From: Ceratobasidium sp. AG-K | Lineage: Eukaryota; Basidiomycota; Agaricomycetes; Cantharellales; Ceratobasidiaceae | Direction of reading: 5' to 3' | Length of the DNA stretch: 64,000 bases | NCBI GenBank assembly: GCA_037039685.1 | Contig: JAWNGF010000006.1 | Coordinates: forward strand, 1,488,001 to 1,552,000 | Shown: in pieces, positions 44,274 through 55,814 of the stretch | Layout: each line of letters opens with the position of its first letter | Position numbering within the stretch: the stretch's first letter is position 1 | The notes under the pieces: generated by a model | Database searches by the model: none | What the model saw: only the letters and a program-made list of their open reading frames with translations | Told to the model about the DNA's origin: nothing | Program-made: the position numbers and the translations under genes

Positions 44274-44602
44274 GCGACTGGAGGATGGAGAGGGGCCGAT
44301 ACCAGAAGGAAAAGATTGACTGGGAACCCTACTGGTGAAGGAAGGAGGAGACTGACGTGTCGGCATGGAAGGAGGCAGAGCCCGACGTGCGACAGTGGGA
44401 TGAAGAGTTTGTGGAGGCCCAGGAGAGGGTTTTGGACTGGTCCAAGGCAGACTGGACGAAGGAGGAGACCTGGGAGGAATGGGAGAAATTCTCGGACAAA
44501 CCAGGGAATACTGCCTTCAATCCCATCGACCTGACCTTGGAGGACGAAGAGGGGTTGGAAGATTTTATGCTAAAGAAGGAAAGGGACTGCGCAGTGCAGT
44601 AG
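43838..44602 (+). pseudogene. Element B ORF3, one stop
   Basis: Same start (MPAVTRSTI) and length as A's ORF3, in the -1 frame relative to pol. TGA at 44336-44338 replaces a Trp codon after EPYW. The frame then continues to 44602 with PIDLTLEDEEG near the end. Confidence 0.7.
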
Positions 44603-44643
44603 GTCTGTTCAGGTCCCCCAAACGGACTCTTAGGGGGGAGTAA

Positions 44644-45099
44644 TGTCGTGAGCTAGCTCACTCCATCGGACTCGCCCGTTGTCTTGCCTGTCTGTCTCTC
44701 TCTTTCTGTTACGTTTCCCGTTTCCGTTAGCCGCGTTGCCACCTTCTTGTGGTTATGTGTTACACTGTGTAATGCGGCTGTGCTTTTTACAAGTCATGTC
44801 TGTTCATACAGCATGACTCACATGGACACTCCTGACTGGCTGTTATGTATGACTCGTGTGGCTGCGCCTTGTATGACTCGGCCACTTTCTGAATATATAT
44901 AGAGGACCAACAAGCCTGGTAACCCCAGCTTGTTTTGTCTCGTCAAAACATCCCCTCTGAGTGACACTTAGAACCACCCCTACCCTCAAGAGCCTACAGA
45001 CGCTTAAGTGTGTTGCGGTTCAAGAGGTCACGTAGGTCTTAGTGCCGTCCACTCTCCATCGCGGCTTGCCTCATAGCCACCAAGAAGAAGCTTACGACA
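44644..45099 (+). repeat. Element B 3' LTR
   Basis: 456 bp; about six substitutions relative to the 5' LTR, most of them C/T or G/A. Confidence 0.93.
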
Positions 45100-45104
45100 C
45101 AAAC

Positions 45105-45527
45105 CTTATTGCACAAAATTTGGAGAAAAAGGCCAAGGGCCTGGAGAAGGCGACACCAAGCGGAACCTTCAAAAAGGTGACCACAAGCGCAACAGCGCAG
45201 AAGACGGAATTCAAGGAATGGGACAAGATTTACACCATGGGACCAAAAGGCGCAACCAGGGGACAAATTACAAAGATTGGCAAGAACAAGAAAGGGTTCA
45301 AGATTCCTACTATCAAATGGGAAGACGGATCTGAAAGCAAACTTCCATTCCCCTACCTATGCTTAAACACTTGCACGGTGGCAGGAGTTGAGGTGGCAGC
45401 GTCCAGCAGTTTGGAACTCACCTGTTACCGCTGTCAAAAGAAGGGTCATATCGCCAAAAATTGCGTTGTCAAAATAGCCGCTTTGGAGGAAGTTTCTGAT
45501 GAGGAATCGGGAAAAGGCAGTGTCTGA
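45105..45527 (+). CDS. gag: Element O gag, C-terminal fragment
   Basis: Continues the frame of 37346-37869 across B (IDAN joined to LIAQNLEKK). It includes a Tudor- or SH3-like Lys-rich stretch (MGPKGATRGQITKIGKNKK), then the CCHC knuckle (CYRCQKKGHIAKNC) and ends GKGSV at 45527. The slippery site lies five codons before the stop. Confidence 0.85.
   Translation, partial: LIAQNLEKKAKGLEKATPSGTFKKVTTSATAQKTEFKEWDKIYTMGPKGATRGQITKIGKNKKGFKIPTIKWEDGSESKLPFPYLCLNTCTVAGVEVAASSSLELTCYRCQKKGHIAKNCVVKIAALEEVSDEESGKGSV
45509..45515 (+). promoter_or_regulatory. -1 frameshift heptamer, element O
   Basis: GGGAAAA read as G GGA AAA in gag; the pol frame is -1 and open across the gag stop to the pol Met at 45572. 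I did not identify a clear downstream stem here. Confidence 0.6.
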
Positions 45528-45571
45528 AGGGAGCATCAGGCACCCTGAAGACAGAATTAGATTGTGTTGCT

Positions 45572-48154
45572 ATGGAGAATCAGAATCGGTCTGTAAACAA
45601 AATATATTTATGTTCCACTGAATACGCAGACCAACTCCGTGTGCCAATAACGATCAAAAGCCTGAAAAACCTTATCACAGTCGCTATGATTGACTCCGGT
45701 GCCTCCGGAAACTTCATTAATTCCGAATATATCACTAAACATAAAATCCCTACAAAAAAGAAGAAAGTGGCACGACGGGTACAGGTCATTGATGGACAGC
45801 CAATAGCAAATGGACTTATTGAGTGGGAGGCTACCTTCCAAATTATTCTGAACAATCATGTAGAGGAAATCACTTGCGATGTAGTGCCTTTGGGACGACA
45901 CACAGTAGTCTTAGGCATACCATGGTTGAAAAAGCATAATCCACAAATCGATTGGACAGGAGGAACACTAGAATTCAATTCACACTTCTGTGCGTCCGAA
46001 TGTCTTTACGGAGAGTGCAGCGCTTTAGAAGGGGGGGTAGTGGGAAAACTTCCCAATGAGTATCTGGAGTTTCAGGACGTTTTTGTTGCAAAAGAAGTTG
46101 ATAAACTCCCACCACATTGACCCTATGACCTCAAAATTGAACTGGAACCTGGCACTAAACCCAAGATTGGGGTGGTCTATTTGTTAACCAAAGAAGAAGA
46201 CCAAATCCTGAAAGCATGGATTGACAAAAACTTGGAAAAGGGATTCATTGTTCCATCCACCTCTGAATGGGCGTCACCAGTCATGTTTGTCCATTGCCAT
46301 GATATTGACGGCGTTCCCCAACCACCAAGACTGTGCATGGACTACAGGTACTTAAACAGGTGGACAAAGAAAAACCGTTACCCACTCCCAAGGACTGATG
46401 ATCTCATCGAACAAGTTAAAGGAGCCAAGATCTTCACCAAATTGGATTTAAAATCCGGTTACAACCTAGTCAGGGTTGCTGAAGAAGACGTATACAAAAC
46501 GGCGTTTAGAACAAAATATGGCCTTTATGAAACCAAGGTCATGCCGTTTGGTCTGACCAATGCACCAGCAACCTTCCAGAACATGATGGATGCAGAATTC
46601 AGGGACATCAAAGGAGTCTATGTGGAAATTTACATTGACAACATCTTGATCTTCTCCAAAAAACCAGAAGAACACCCCACTCATGTCAAAGAAGTACTGC
46701 GTAGACTACAACGGATGGGCCTCTATTGCTCCCTCAAGAAATGTTTGTTCCATGTGCCAAAAGTGGACTATTTAGGCTTGGTAATTTTGGGAGAAGCAGT
46801 TGAGATGCAGGAAGAAAAAGTGTCGGCAATCAGAAAATGGCCAGTTCCAAGGAATGTTACCAATGTTCAAACCTTTCTGGGATTTGCAAACTTCTACAGG
46901 CGGTTCATCAAGGGTTATACACACATTGCCAGACCCCTCTATGACCTCACTATGAAAGGGAAACCTTGGGAATGGAATGCAGAGACACAGGCTAGCTTTG
47001 AAAGAATGATCCAGGAATTTCTACAAGCACCCATCCTGTTACAACCGGATCAAGAGAAAGGGTTCATCATTGAATGTGATGCATCAGACAAAGCCACAGG
47101 AGCGGTCCTTAGTAAATATGGAATGGATAGCAAACTGCATCCTGTTGCTTTCATGTCCAAGAGCCTATCACCAGCAGAGCAAAACTACGATATTTTTGAT
47201 AAGGAACTCCTGGCAATTATCAAAGCTTTCAAGGAATGGTGTCATCTATTGGAAGGAACAGAAATTCCGGTTCTACTCATCACCAATCATAAGAATCTAG
47301 AGTATTTCATGACCTCCAAAGTCCTCACCAAGCGTCAAAACAGATGGGTGGTCTTCCTGTCAGAATTCAATTTCCAGATCAAATATTGGGCTGGCGGACT
47401 CAATGGAAAAGCCGATGCACTCAGTCGGCGGAGCAACCACAATCTAGAAGGGGGGGTAGTCCCTCAAAAACCCCTACTTGCACCTCACATCTTCATCAAT
47501 TTGGCCGAAGAAACATCTACTGGCATAGCATCAACGGCGGAGATTCACACTTCCATTCAAAATCAGCTGCAAAGTGACAAATACATCCAGTCCATTTGGG
47601 CATTCCTCAGCAATCAACCCAAGAAAGCACCTGCCACGGTCCGGAAGGAATTTGAGGATTGGAAGATCTGAAATAACTTGCTATACAGGAAAGGTCGGGT
47701 CTATGTTCCTAGCAACAACAAGCTCAAGCGACAAATCTTGGAACTCCATCATGACAACAAGGCAGCTGGTCACATGGGGCAAGCAAAGACTTTGGAATTG
47801 ATCAAGTGGGAATACTGGTGGCCATCAATGAAGGCGTTTATCAACAAATACGTGTCATCCTGCGACTTGTGCCAATGAAGCAAACCAATCAACCAGCGCC
47901 CCCTAGGGGAATTGCAACCTCTAGAGCTCCCCTCTAAACCCTGGCAACATATTTTGGTTGATATGATTGTCAAACTACCCCTATCAAGAGGCCTAGACTC
48001 TATTCTGGTTATTGTCAACACACTCACAAAAATGGCACACTTCATTCCCTGTACCAAGAAGATCACATCCCCCAAGTTAGCAGAATTGTTCATGGAACAC
48101 TGTTGGAAGCTGCATGGTACCCCAGAAACAGTCATGTCAGATCGAGGCCCCACC
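45572..48154 (+). pseudogene. pol: Element O pol, first part (PR-RT-RNaseH-IN start)
   Basis: Protease (MIDSGASGNF), RT, RNase H (ECDASDKATGAVL) and the start of integrase (HHDNKAAGHMGQ; CDLCQ; IVKLPLSRGLDSI; MSDRGPT). In-frame TGA codons at 46118-46120, 47669-47671 and 47876-47878 stand where related proteins have Arg (PPH-R-PYD, WKI-R-NN, LCQ-R-SK). The RT active site reads YIDN (second Asp codon AAC at 46640-46642) instead of YIDD. Element D interrupts the gene after GGCCCCACC. Dead by several independent changes. Confidence 0.87.
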
Positions 48155-48260
48155 TGTCCCGACTTGGGTCAATTAGGTATATAAAGGTTAAGGGGTTTGA
48201 CTTAGACAAGTCTTAGAACCCAAGGAGTAGTGATAGTAAGAGGATTTGATTGAGCAAGTC
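48155..48260 (-). repeat. Element D 3' LTR, left piece
   Basis: Continues at 55499-55804 after C. The joined 412 bp match 61857-62268. Confidence 0.9.
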
Positions 48261-48716
48261 TGTCGTGAGCCAGCTCACTCCATCGGACTTGCCTGTTGTC
48301 TCGCCTGCCTGTCCCCTTCTTTGTGTTGTGTTTCTGTTTCCATTTGCCGCGTTGCCACCTTCTTGTGGTTGTTCTGTTACATTGTGTAACGCGGCTGTGC
48401 TTTGTACGAGTCATGTCTGTTCATACAGCATGACTCACATGGACACTCCTGACTGGCTGTCTTGTATGACTCATGTGGCTGCGCCTTGTATGACTCGGCC
48501 ACTTTCTGTTTATATATAGAAGACCAACAAGCCTGGTAACCCCAGCTTGTTTTGTCTCGTCAAAACATCCCCTTTGAGTGACACTTAGAACCACCCCTAC
48601 CCTCAAGAGCCTACAGACGCTTAAGTGTGTTGCGGTTCAAGAGGTCACTTAGGTCTTAGTGCCGTCCACTCTCCATCGCGGCTTGTCTCATAGCCACCAA
48701 GAAGAAGCTTACGACA
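48261..48716 (+). repeat. Element C 5' LTR
   Basis: 456 bp; TATA box and self-primer sequence as in B. Confidence 0.93.
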
Positions 48717-48718
48717 TT

Positions 48719-48730
48719 ACAAAACAAGCT
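48719..48730 (+). promoter_or_regulatory. Self-priming site of element C
   Basis: ACAAAACAAGCT two nt after the LTR, complementary to AGCTTGTTTTGT in the LTR. Confidence 0.65.
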
Positions 48731-48745
48731 TAACAACATACAAGC

Positions 48746-50751
48746 ATGTCTATTCAAGAAGATGGAGGGTCACGTCCCTCATCCACTAGATCAACAAGAA
48801 GAGGACCCAGTCGGGCAGCAAGGCCCACAGGATCATTAAACGAACAAGACGTCGCACAAACTCAAGCGGGAGGCCCTGCCCAATCACGCTCCCAGAGCCA
48901 ATCTTCAATGCCGGGAGCTTTCGGCACCTCTGACATGACAATTGTACAAGAGGAAGAACCCACCATCACAAATAGAGAACCAGGAGATCTTACAAATGAC
49001 CCCACTCCAGCCGTAATTTGCATTCCAACTGGAAGTCCAGGGCCATCACGTCCCTTGTGGCCACTAGGGACTAGGAGGCAATTCTTTTCTCCTCAGCCCG
49101 AAGCTCATGGAGGCGTGTCGCTAGTTCCCATTAGACCTCCTGCTACACCACACATTCCCAATGTTCCTACAGTCCCTCAAATTGGAGGAACCATCACCAA
49201 CGCAGGACCTATCCCAATGGCCTCCCAGCCAGTCACACCGGCGATTCCAGCGCCACCTTATGTCCCACAGGGTTACTCCGGGCAATCGGCCTCGGTACCA
49301 CAAAGCGCCGGTAATCTGGGAAGCTCAAGCTCAAGTCCCAGCTCCAGCAACAGGACTGTAATCAGTAATTTAGACGACCTGGACGACCTCCTAGAAGGAA
49401 GACACAACACCACCCTTAGGGTTATAGACAGAATGAGAGTTACTATGGATCGAAGGCTTAGCGGCCTAGAACAAGCCACACAGGTCCTAGCAAACAACCA
49501 GCAAATCTTTAACGACTCCATCAACACCCTACAAGGCACCCTAACAGACATTCTGAACTCGGCAAGAAATGGTGAACATAATTCCTTTCTAGTTGGACAA
49601 GACGTAACCCACCTTCGAAATGAAGTTGCCAACACTCAAGGACTAGTGAACAATGTACGCAAAGAACTCAACACTACCAGACAAGGACAACTCGAGTGGA
49701 ACGAGGCAGTAACTCAAGGACTAGAAACCTTACGACAGGAAGGAACTTCCTTTACTACCAAAATCACGGAAGTCCAAGAAGCTATCAACAATATGCGAGA
49801 AGAAATGGACAAAACTTCCCTGCACGGGATCCCATCCAGGCAATCGAATTCTCCACCACATCCAGACACGGAATCTACCAGGATCGACGAATTAGAATTA
49901 AGAATCCAACGACTGACCGAGAACCCAAACATCAGTAGCAGTTCACGTCGTCCCAAGGTGACTCGCCCAGAAGCCTTCGACAGAAAGAAAGGAGAAGGTG
50001 CCGAAATGTTCATCACACAAATGGAGAGCTACTTTGTACATCTAGGCGATCAATACACTTCCAGCGAAGAAAGGATCCGCGAAGCCCTAGCAAACTTCAA
50101 ATCCGAGAACAAAGCAGCCACTCACTGGGCACAAGTACTCTTACGATCGCTTAACCAAGGAGAAAACAACCAAAATCTCGCCTCATGGGAAAGCTTCAAA
50201 GCACACTTCATGGAACAGTTCAGCGATCCTAACAAAAAGGCTAAAGCCGAATTGGACATCCGAAAATGCAAACAGACCAACTCGGTAGCAAACTACGCTT
50301 CGGAATTCCGATACCTTCTGGTAGACGTAAACGTAACTGGGGACAGGAAGCTCTGATCAACCAATTCAAGGAAGGATTGAAGCCTGAAGTCAAAACCGAA
50401 CTAGCTCGTTTCGAACTAACCCTGATCAATGAAGATGGGACAGAACGAGAACTTTCCCTTGACAGGTGGATCTCAATCGCAATCTCTATTGACCAGAAAT
50501 TGCAACAAATCAAGACCTCTACAGGGAAGAAAGCAGCCCAACCAACCACTAGCGGACAATCCTCTACAAAGCGGCTACCCGACGAAGTATACAAAGCAAG
50601 GATAGCAAGCAACCACTGCTTGAAGTGCGGACAGGAAGGGCACCGTTCATTCAAATGCCCGTCCAAGGAATGGATAACGACGGAACCCAGCGTTAAAGGA
50701 AGGGAGGCAACAATTACGGAAGACTCGGGAAAAGAAGGGGTCTCCCTCTAA
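48746..50751 (+). pseudogene. gag: Element C gag, frameshifted
   Basis: Open from 48746 to 50356, where a 5-nt insertion near 50330 (GTAAACGTAACTGGGG against GTAAACTGGGG in B) throws the frame. The rest of gag with the CCHC knuckle and slippery site continues in the other frame to 50751. Otherwise it matches A and B. Confidence 0.88.
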
Positions 50752-50768
50752 CTGTGTGTGGAGAGACC
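50727..50768 (+). promoter_or_regulatory. -1 ribosomal frameshift signal, element C
   Basis: GGGAAAA at 50727-50733 and the same GGTCTC/GAGACC stem-loop as in B. Confidence 0.7.
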
Positions 50769-53700
50769 AAAAAACCGGCAACAGAAACAATGTACTTTAG
50801 AGCAACAAATGAGTCAACCATTGTTTACGCAAACGTTGCCGGAATCACAGAACCTATCCCAACCCTCATTGATTCTGGAGCATCAAGGAACTTCTTGGAC
50901 ATCTCTTGGGCTCGATCCAACAATATCCCACTCATGGAACTTTCCACTCCAAGAAAAGTGATTGGTATCCAGGGGAAGGAACTCTCTCACCAAATACGCT
51001 TCAAAGCTAAGCTGGAACTAGATGTGGAGGGAAGAACCTTCAAACAAATCTTCTTTGCTATGCCTACTGGAGAAACTAAACTTATCCTAGGACTGGAATG
51101 GTTAGAAGAAGCAAACCCGGTCATCGATTGGAAAACGAAGCACATATCATGGCGACCAGATCCCATCCAAGCAAGAACAGCCTCAATAGATGACCTACCC
51201 GAAGAATTCAAGGAATTTGCCGATGTCTTCAGTGAAGAGAAATTCAAGAGAATCCCAGATCATCGACCATACGACTGCGCCATCGATTTCAAGGAAGGAG
51301 CTGAACTTCCAAAACCGGCCAGACCAATCCCACTCTCTCCAGCAGAATCTATTGCACTAAGAGAATACCTGGATGAAGAGATCGCAGCGGGAAAGATCCA
51401 ACCAAGTAAATCACCCATTGCATCACCTTGTTTCTTTGTTAAAAAACCAATCGATCCAAAAAATCCAGGAGCAGTTCGCCAGCTATGACTCGTTCAGGAC
51501 CTCAGAGGAGTAAACGCCATTACAAAGGACGACAGATTTCCAATGCCCCTAATGGAAGACCTCCTGGATAAAATCAAGGACGCGAAAATTTTCTCCAAGA
51601 TTGATCTATGCATGGGTTTCAACAATATCAGAATTAGAGAAGGCGACAAATGGAAGACAGCTTTCAGAACAAAAGAAGGACTCTTCGAATACGTCGTCAT
51701 GCCTTTTGGACTAAAAAACGCGCCCGCCATTTTCCAAAGATATATGAATCACATTTTCCATGATCTTATCAATGTATGTGTCATCGTATACATTGATGAC
51801 ATCCTAGTCTTCTACAAGGACAGAAGCCAACATACCGTGGATGTCAGAAAAGTACTAAAGATCTTACTGGAGGAAAATCTTTTCGCAAAGCTGCCAAAAT
51901 GCGAATTCTTTGTCACCAAATTAACATATACTGGACTTGGAATCAGCGACTCGGGCATCTCTATGGAGGAAGAAAAGGTCAAGGCAATAAAGGAGTGGAA
52001 GGAACCAAAAACAGTCAAGCAGGTCCAAGCATTCCTGGGATTCGCAAATTTCTACCGAAGATTTGTACCTAATTTCAGCCGATTAGCAAAACCCCTGACA
52101 ACCTTAACAAGAAAGGAGAACAAATGGGAATGGGGAAACAATCAGCAGGAAGCATTTGAAGCCCTAAAAACGGAAATCAGCAAGGAACCCACTCTACGCC
52201 ATCCGAACCCTGACAAACCCTTCTTCTTGGAAACAGACGCAAGTGGAGTAGCAATGGGAGCAATCCTGTCGCAAAGGCAAGATGATGGCTACCTACACCC
52301 TATTGCTTTTCTTTCTAAATCTTTTAATGAGGCTCAGCTCAACTACGACGTCCACGATAAGGAACTTATGGCAATTATAGAATCTCTAACACACTGGAGG
52401 CTATACCTTGAAGGAACAAAAGACCCTATCACCATCTACACTGATCATAGGAATCTACAGTTCTGGAAGGAAGCAAGAACTTTCAACCATCGACACGCAA
52501 GATGGCACCAATTGCTCGCTTCCTATAACTTTGACATCATATACCGCCCTGGAATCCTGTCATCTAAACCGGACCTATTGTCTAGGAGATCAGACCATGA
52601 AGATACCCCCACGCCTGAACAAGTTATGATGTCTGTCGAAAAGTTCAAGGGGTTTGTGGGACAAGTAGACACGGACATCATAGAGACTATCAAGGAGGCA
52701 CAGGAAACAGACGAAGGGTTGGCACAAATCAAACAAATCTGCAAATCGAGGGAAACGCTACCAAAAACCCTACAACACAGTGCTAAGGACTACGATTTCA
52801 AAGAGGGACTTTTATGGTTCAAAGGAAGGATTTACGTGCCAGAAGATAAGGAAGCCAGGCTGGCCATCATGCGAGTTCACCACGACTCAAAAATCGCAGG
52901 ACATCAAGGACAAGCTAGAACGCTGGAACTAATATCAAGAAGATACTTCTGGCTGGGAATGAAGCAAAGCGTAAACAGATACGTGGAATCCTGTGAAACT
53001 TGCCAACGGACAAAGGGATCAAAATCGATAGTTCCGGTCAAGCCTCTCGAAATCCCAAAAGGACCATGGGAAGACATAGCATTCGACTTCGTAGTGAAAT
53101 TACCAAAATCCAGAGGATCGGATAGCATCTTAGTAGTGGTGGACCGATTCTCAAGAATGGCACACTTCATACCCTGCAAAGAATCTCACACAGCAAGCGA
53201 CCTTGCAAATCTTTTCGTCACAAACGTTTGGAAACTGCACGGTTTTCCAAAGAGCACGATCTCAGACCAAGGGACTACCTTCAATTCCAAACTTATGAAG
53301 GCCGTTTATGAGAAAATTGGAACTAGCCCAGGCTTCAGTACTGCCTACCACCCCCAAACAGATGGAATAACGGAGAGAATCAATCAATGGATGGAAGGCT
53401 GGCTACGATCGTTCGTCAACTACCAACAGGATGATTGGGCGGACTTATTACCAATTGCGGAGTTCAGCTGTAATCTACAGAAACACCGCGTAACAGGAAG
53501 TTCCCCTTTCGAAATCGTCTACGGGAGGGAACCACTGTGGAATATCTCAGCAGAAGAATCTGCGGTTCCGGAAGCAAACAACATCACAGAAAAATGGCGT
53601 AAAATCCACGACGAAGCAATCGCATCTATGGAAACCCAAAAGCTCCCAGAAGAAGAGCCAAGAAACAAGTACCAAGAAGGAGATCTAGTATGGCTGCTGG

Positions 53701-54551
53701 GAAAGAACATTCAAACAAAGAGACCATCAAAGAAACTGGATAACAAAAAGCACGGGCCATTTGTTGTAAAGCAAAAAATAGGGTCACACGCTTATGAGCT
53801 TGATGTGCCGGCAACAATGAGGGTGCACCCTGTTTTTCACATTGATTTGCTCAGCCCTTACAAGGAAGACACAGAATTCAGCCGAAACCAACCCCGACCA
53901 CCGCTGATCATAACAGAAGAAGGAGAAGAAGAATATGAAGTAGAGAAGATTTTGGACTGGAAGAAGACAAAGGACGGTCTTTTTTACAGGGTCAGATGGA
54001 AGGGTTATGGAAGTGAAGAAGACACAGAACAAAGGGCGGAAGATTTTGGTCACCTTTCAAAGATCATCAAGGACCTTCTACGCCGACACCCCGAAGCTCC
54101 CACGCCATCTAACTATGCTCCAGGGAAGATAAAAGGCAGAAGGGGTGAAACGGGTAGTGTCACTTGCAAAACTTGCTACTATTCCAAGAAACACTCCCAA
54201 CTCTACGCCTTAAATCTTTTTTGCCCTCTACAATGCCGGCTGTCACCCGCTCCACCATTGCCAACAACCTCACCCGCGTCCTCGAAGGACCTGCCTTTGC
54301 CACGGCAAGGATCCTTGACTCCGGAGCCGCCCTCTACGTCTTCAACAGGTCACAACAAGGCTCGGGAAGAATGTACTTCAGGGCCTCGGACGACATCCTC
54401 CACTCAGACCTGGGGGAATTCCAGTGGGTCGGGAAAGAATGGCCGACACGCATGCAGCTCCTACGGAAGGACATATTCGTCTGCGGGGGTGCGCCGCATT
54501 CCAGGTCTCGGAGGTTGTTCTCCTCTCCACCCACATGCTTGGGGTGGTTGA
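50754..54551 (+). pseudogene. pol: Element C pol, one TGA
   Basis: Protease to early RT is open to 51488, where TGA (51486-51488) stands for the CGA Arg codon of B (RQL-R-LVQD). The same frame then runs from 51489 to 54551 through RT (YIDD), RNase H, integrase and chromodomain. The integrase motif reads SDQG rather than SDRG (CGA to CAA). The last stretch overlaps ORF3. Confidence 0.87.
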
Positions 54552-54996
54552 ATGGGGACAAGAAGGGGCTTACTCAAGCAAGTGGGTACCAGGGTACGAC
54601 GGGAGGCAACCAACGCTGCGACCCCGGTGGAACGACGCCTGGGACGCCAACTAGGAGAGGGACTTGAGCAACTGGAAGCTGGAAAGGTGAAGGTACCAGA
54701 AGGAGAAGTTCGAATGGGCGCCAAACTGGTGGAAGTGGGAGGAAGCGGACGTGTCGGCATGGAAGGAGACGGGGCCAGACGTGCGACAATGGGACAAGGA
54801 GTTTGTGGAGGTTCAGGAAAGGGTTTTGGACTGGTCCAAGGCTGACTGGACAAAGGAGGAGACATGGGAAGAATGGGAGAAGTTCTCGGACGAACCAGGG
54901 AACACTGCGTTCAATCCCATCGACCTAACCTTGGAGGAAGATGAAGGGCTTGAGGAGTTTATGCTGAGGAAAGGGAAGGACTGCGCGGTGCAGTAG
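54233..54996 (+). pseudogene. Element C ORF3, frameshifted
   Basis: MPAVTRSTI start at 54233. One C is missing near 54485 (GTCTGCGGGGG against GTCTGCCGGGGG in B). Stops at 54652-54654 and shortly after follow in the new frame. The end, with PIDLTLEEDEG, is preserved to 54996. Confidence 0.7.
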
Positions 54997-55037
54997 GTCC
55001 ATTCAGGTCCCCCAAATGGACCCATAGGGGGGAGTAA

Positions 55038-55493
55038 TGTCGTGAGCCAGCTCACTCCATCGGACTCGCCTGTTGTCTCGCCTGCCTGTCCCCTTCTTTG
55101 TGTTGTGTTTCTGTTTCCATTTGCCACGTTGCCACCTTCTTGTGGTTGTTCTGTTACATTGTGTAACGCGGCTGTGCTTTGTACGAGTCATGTCTGTTCA
55201 TACAGCATGACTCACATGGACACTCCTGACTGGCTGTCTTGTATGACTCATGTGGCTGCGCCTTGTATGACTCGGCCACTTTCTGTTTATATATAGAAGA
55301 CCAACAAGCCTGGTAACCCCAGCTTGTTTTGTCTCGTCAAAACATCCCCTTTGAGTGACACTTAGAACCACCCCTACCCTCAAGAGCCTACAGACGCTTA
55401 AGTGTGTTGCGGTTCAAGAGGTCACTTAGGTCTTAGTGCCGTCCACTCTCCATCGCGGCTTGTCTCATAGCCACCAAGAAGAAGCTTACAACA
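55038..55493 (+). repeat. Element C 3' LTR
   Basis: 456 bp; ends ACAACA where the 5' copy ends ACGACA. Confidence 0.93.
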
Positions 55494-55498
55494 AAGTC

Positions 55499-55804
55499 CT
55501 AGTGGAGAGGAGGTCAAGCCTTGTCGTTAACCGGCTTGACCTCTGGGTTTATATACATGAGGGATCAAGGCCACGTCATCATCTATCAGTGTGGGAAAGC
55601 CGAGTACAACCGATGATAAGCAAGATAAGAGATATGACTTGACATTCTGGAAGTTCCGGAAGCATCACCAATATCAAATGAAAACACAAATACATCACAT
55701 GATACAAGTTAAGCGCCAGAGGACATTTGTACCAAAAAAGGAAAGTGTTCGGAAAAAAGATATAAAATCAGAATAAAATGTCTGAGCTTAGTCAGCTCAT
55801 GACA
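55499..55804 (-). repeat. Element D 3' LTR, right piece
   Basis: Second part of the LTR split by C. Confidence 0.9.
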
Positions 55805-55814
55805 TTACCCCCTC

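Larger units (their letters stand above)
37870..45099 (+). mobile_element. Element B: Ty3-type chromodomain retrotransposon (7230 bp)
   Basis: LTRs are 37870-38325 and 44644-45099 (456 bp) with about six substitutions. Target duplication CAAAC lies at 37865-37869 and 45100-45104 in O's gag. Same family as A and C: gag, -1 site, pol, ORF3, polypurine tract (AGGGGGGAG, 44632-44640). Gag is open. Pol has a 1-nt insertion near 40910 and ORF3 has one stop, so it is not autonomous. Confidence 0.95.
48261..55493 (+). mobile_element. Element C: Ty3-type chromodomain retrotransposon (7233 bp), inside D's LTR
   Basis: LTRs are 48261-48716 and 55038-55493 (456 bp) with about three substitutions. Target duplication AAGTC lies at 48256-48260 and 55494-55498. 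Same family and layout as A and B. Gag has a 5-nt duplication, pol one TGA, and ORF3 a 1-nt loss plus stops. It is the innermost element (the window's sequence, O, D, C). Confidence 0.95.

Noticed and set aside
48181..48260. Stop after MSDRGPT as the natural end of O's integrase
   Set aside because: The sequence from 48155 is D's LTR; integrase resumes at 62274 in frame after removing D and one CCACC.
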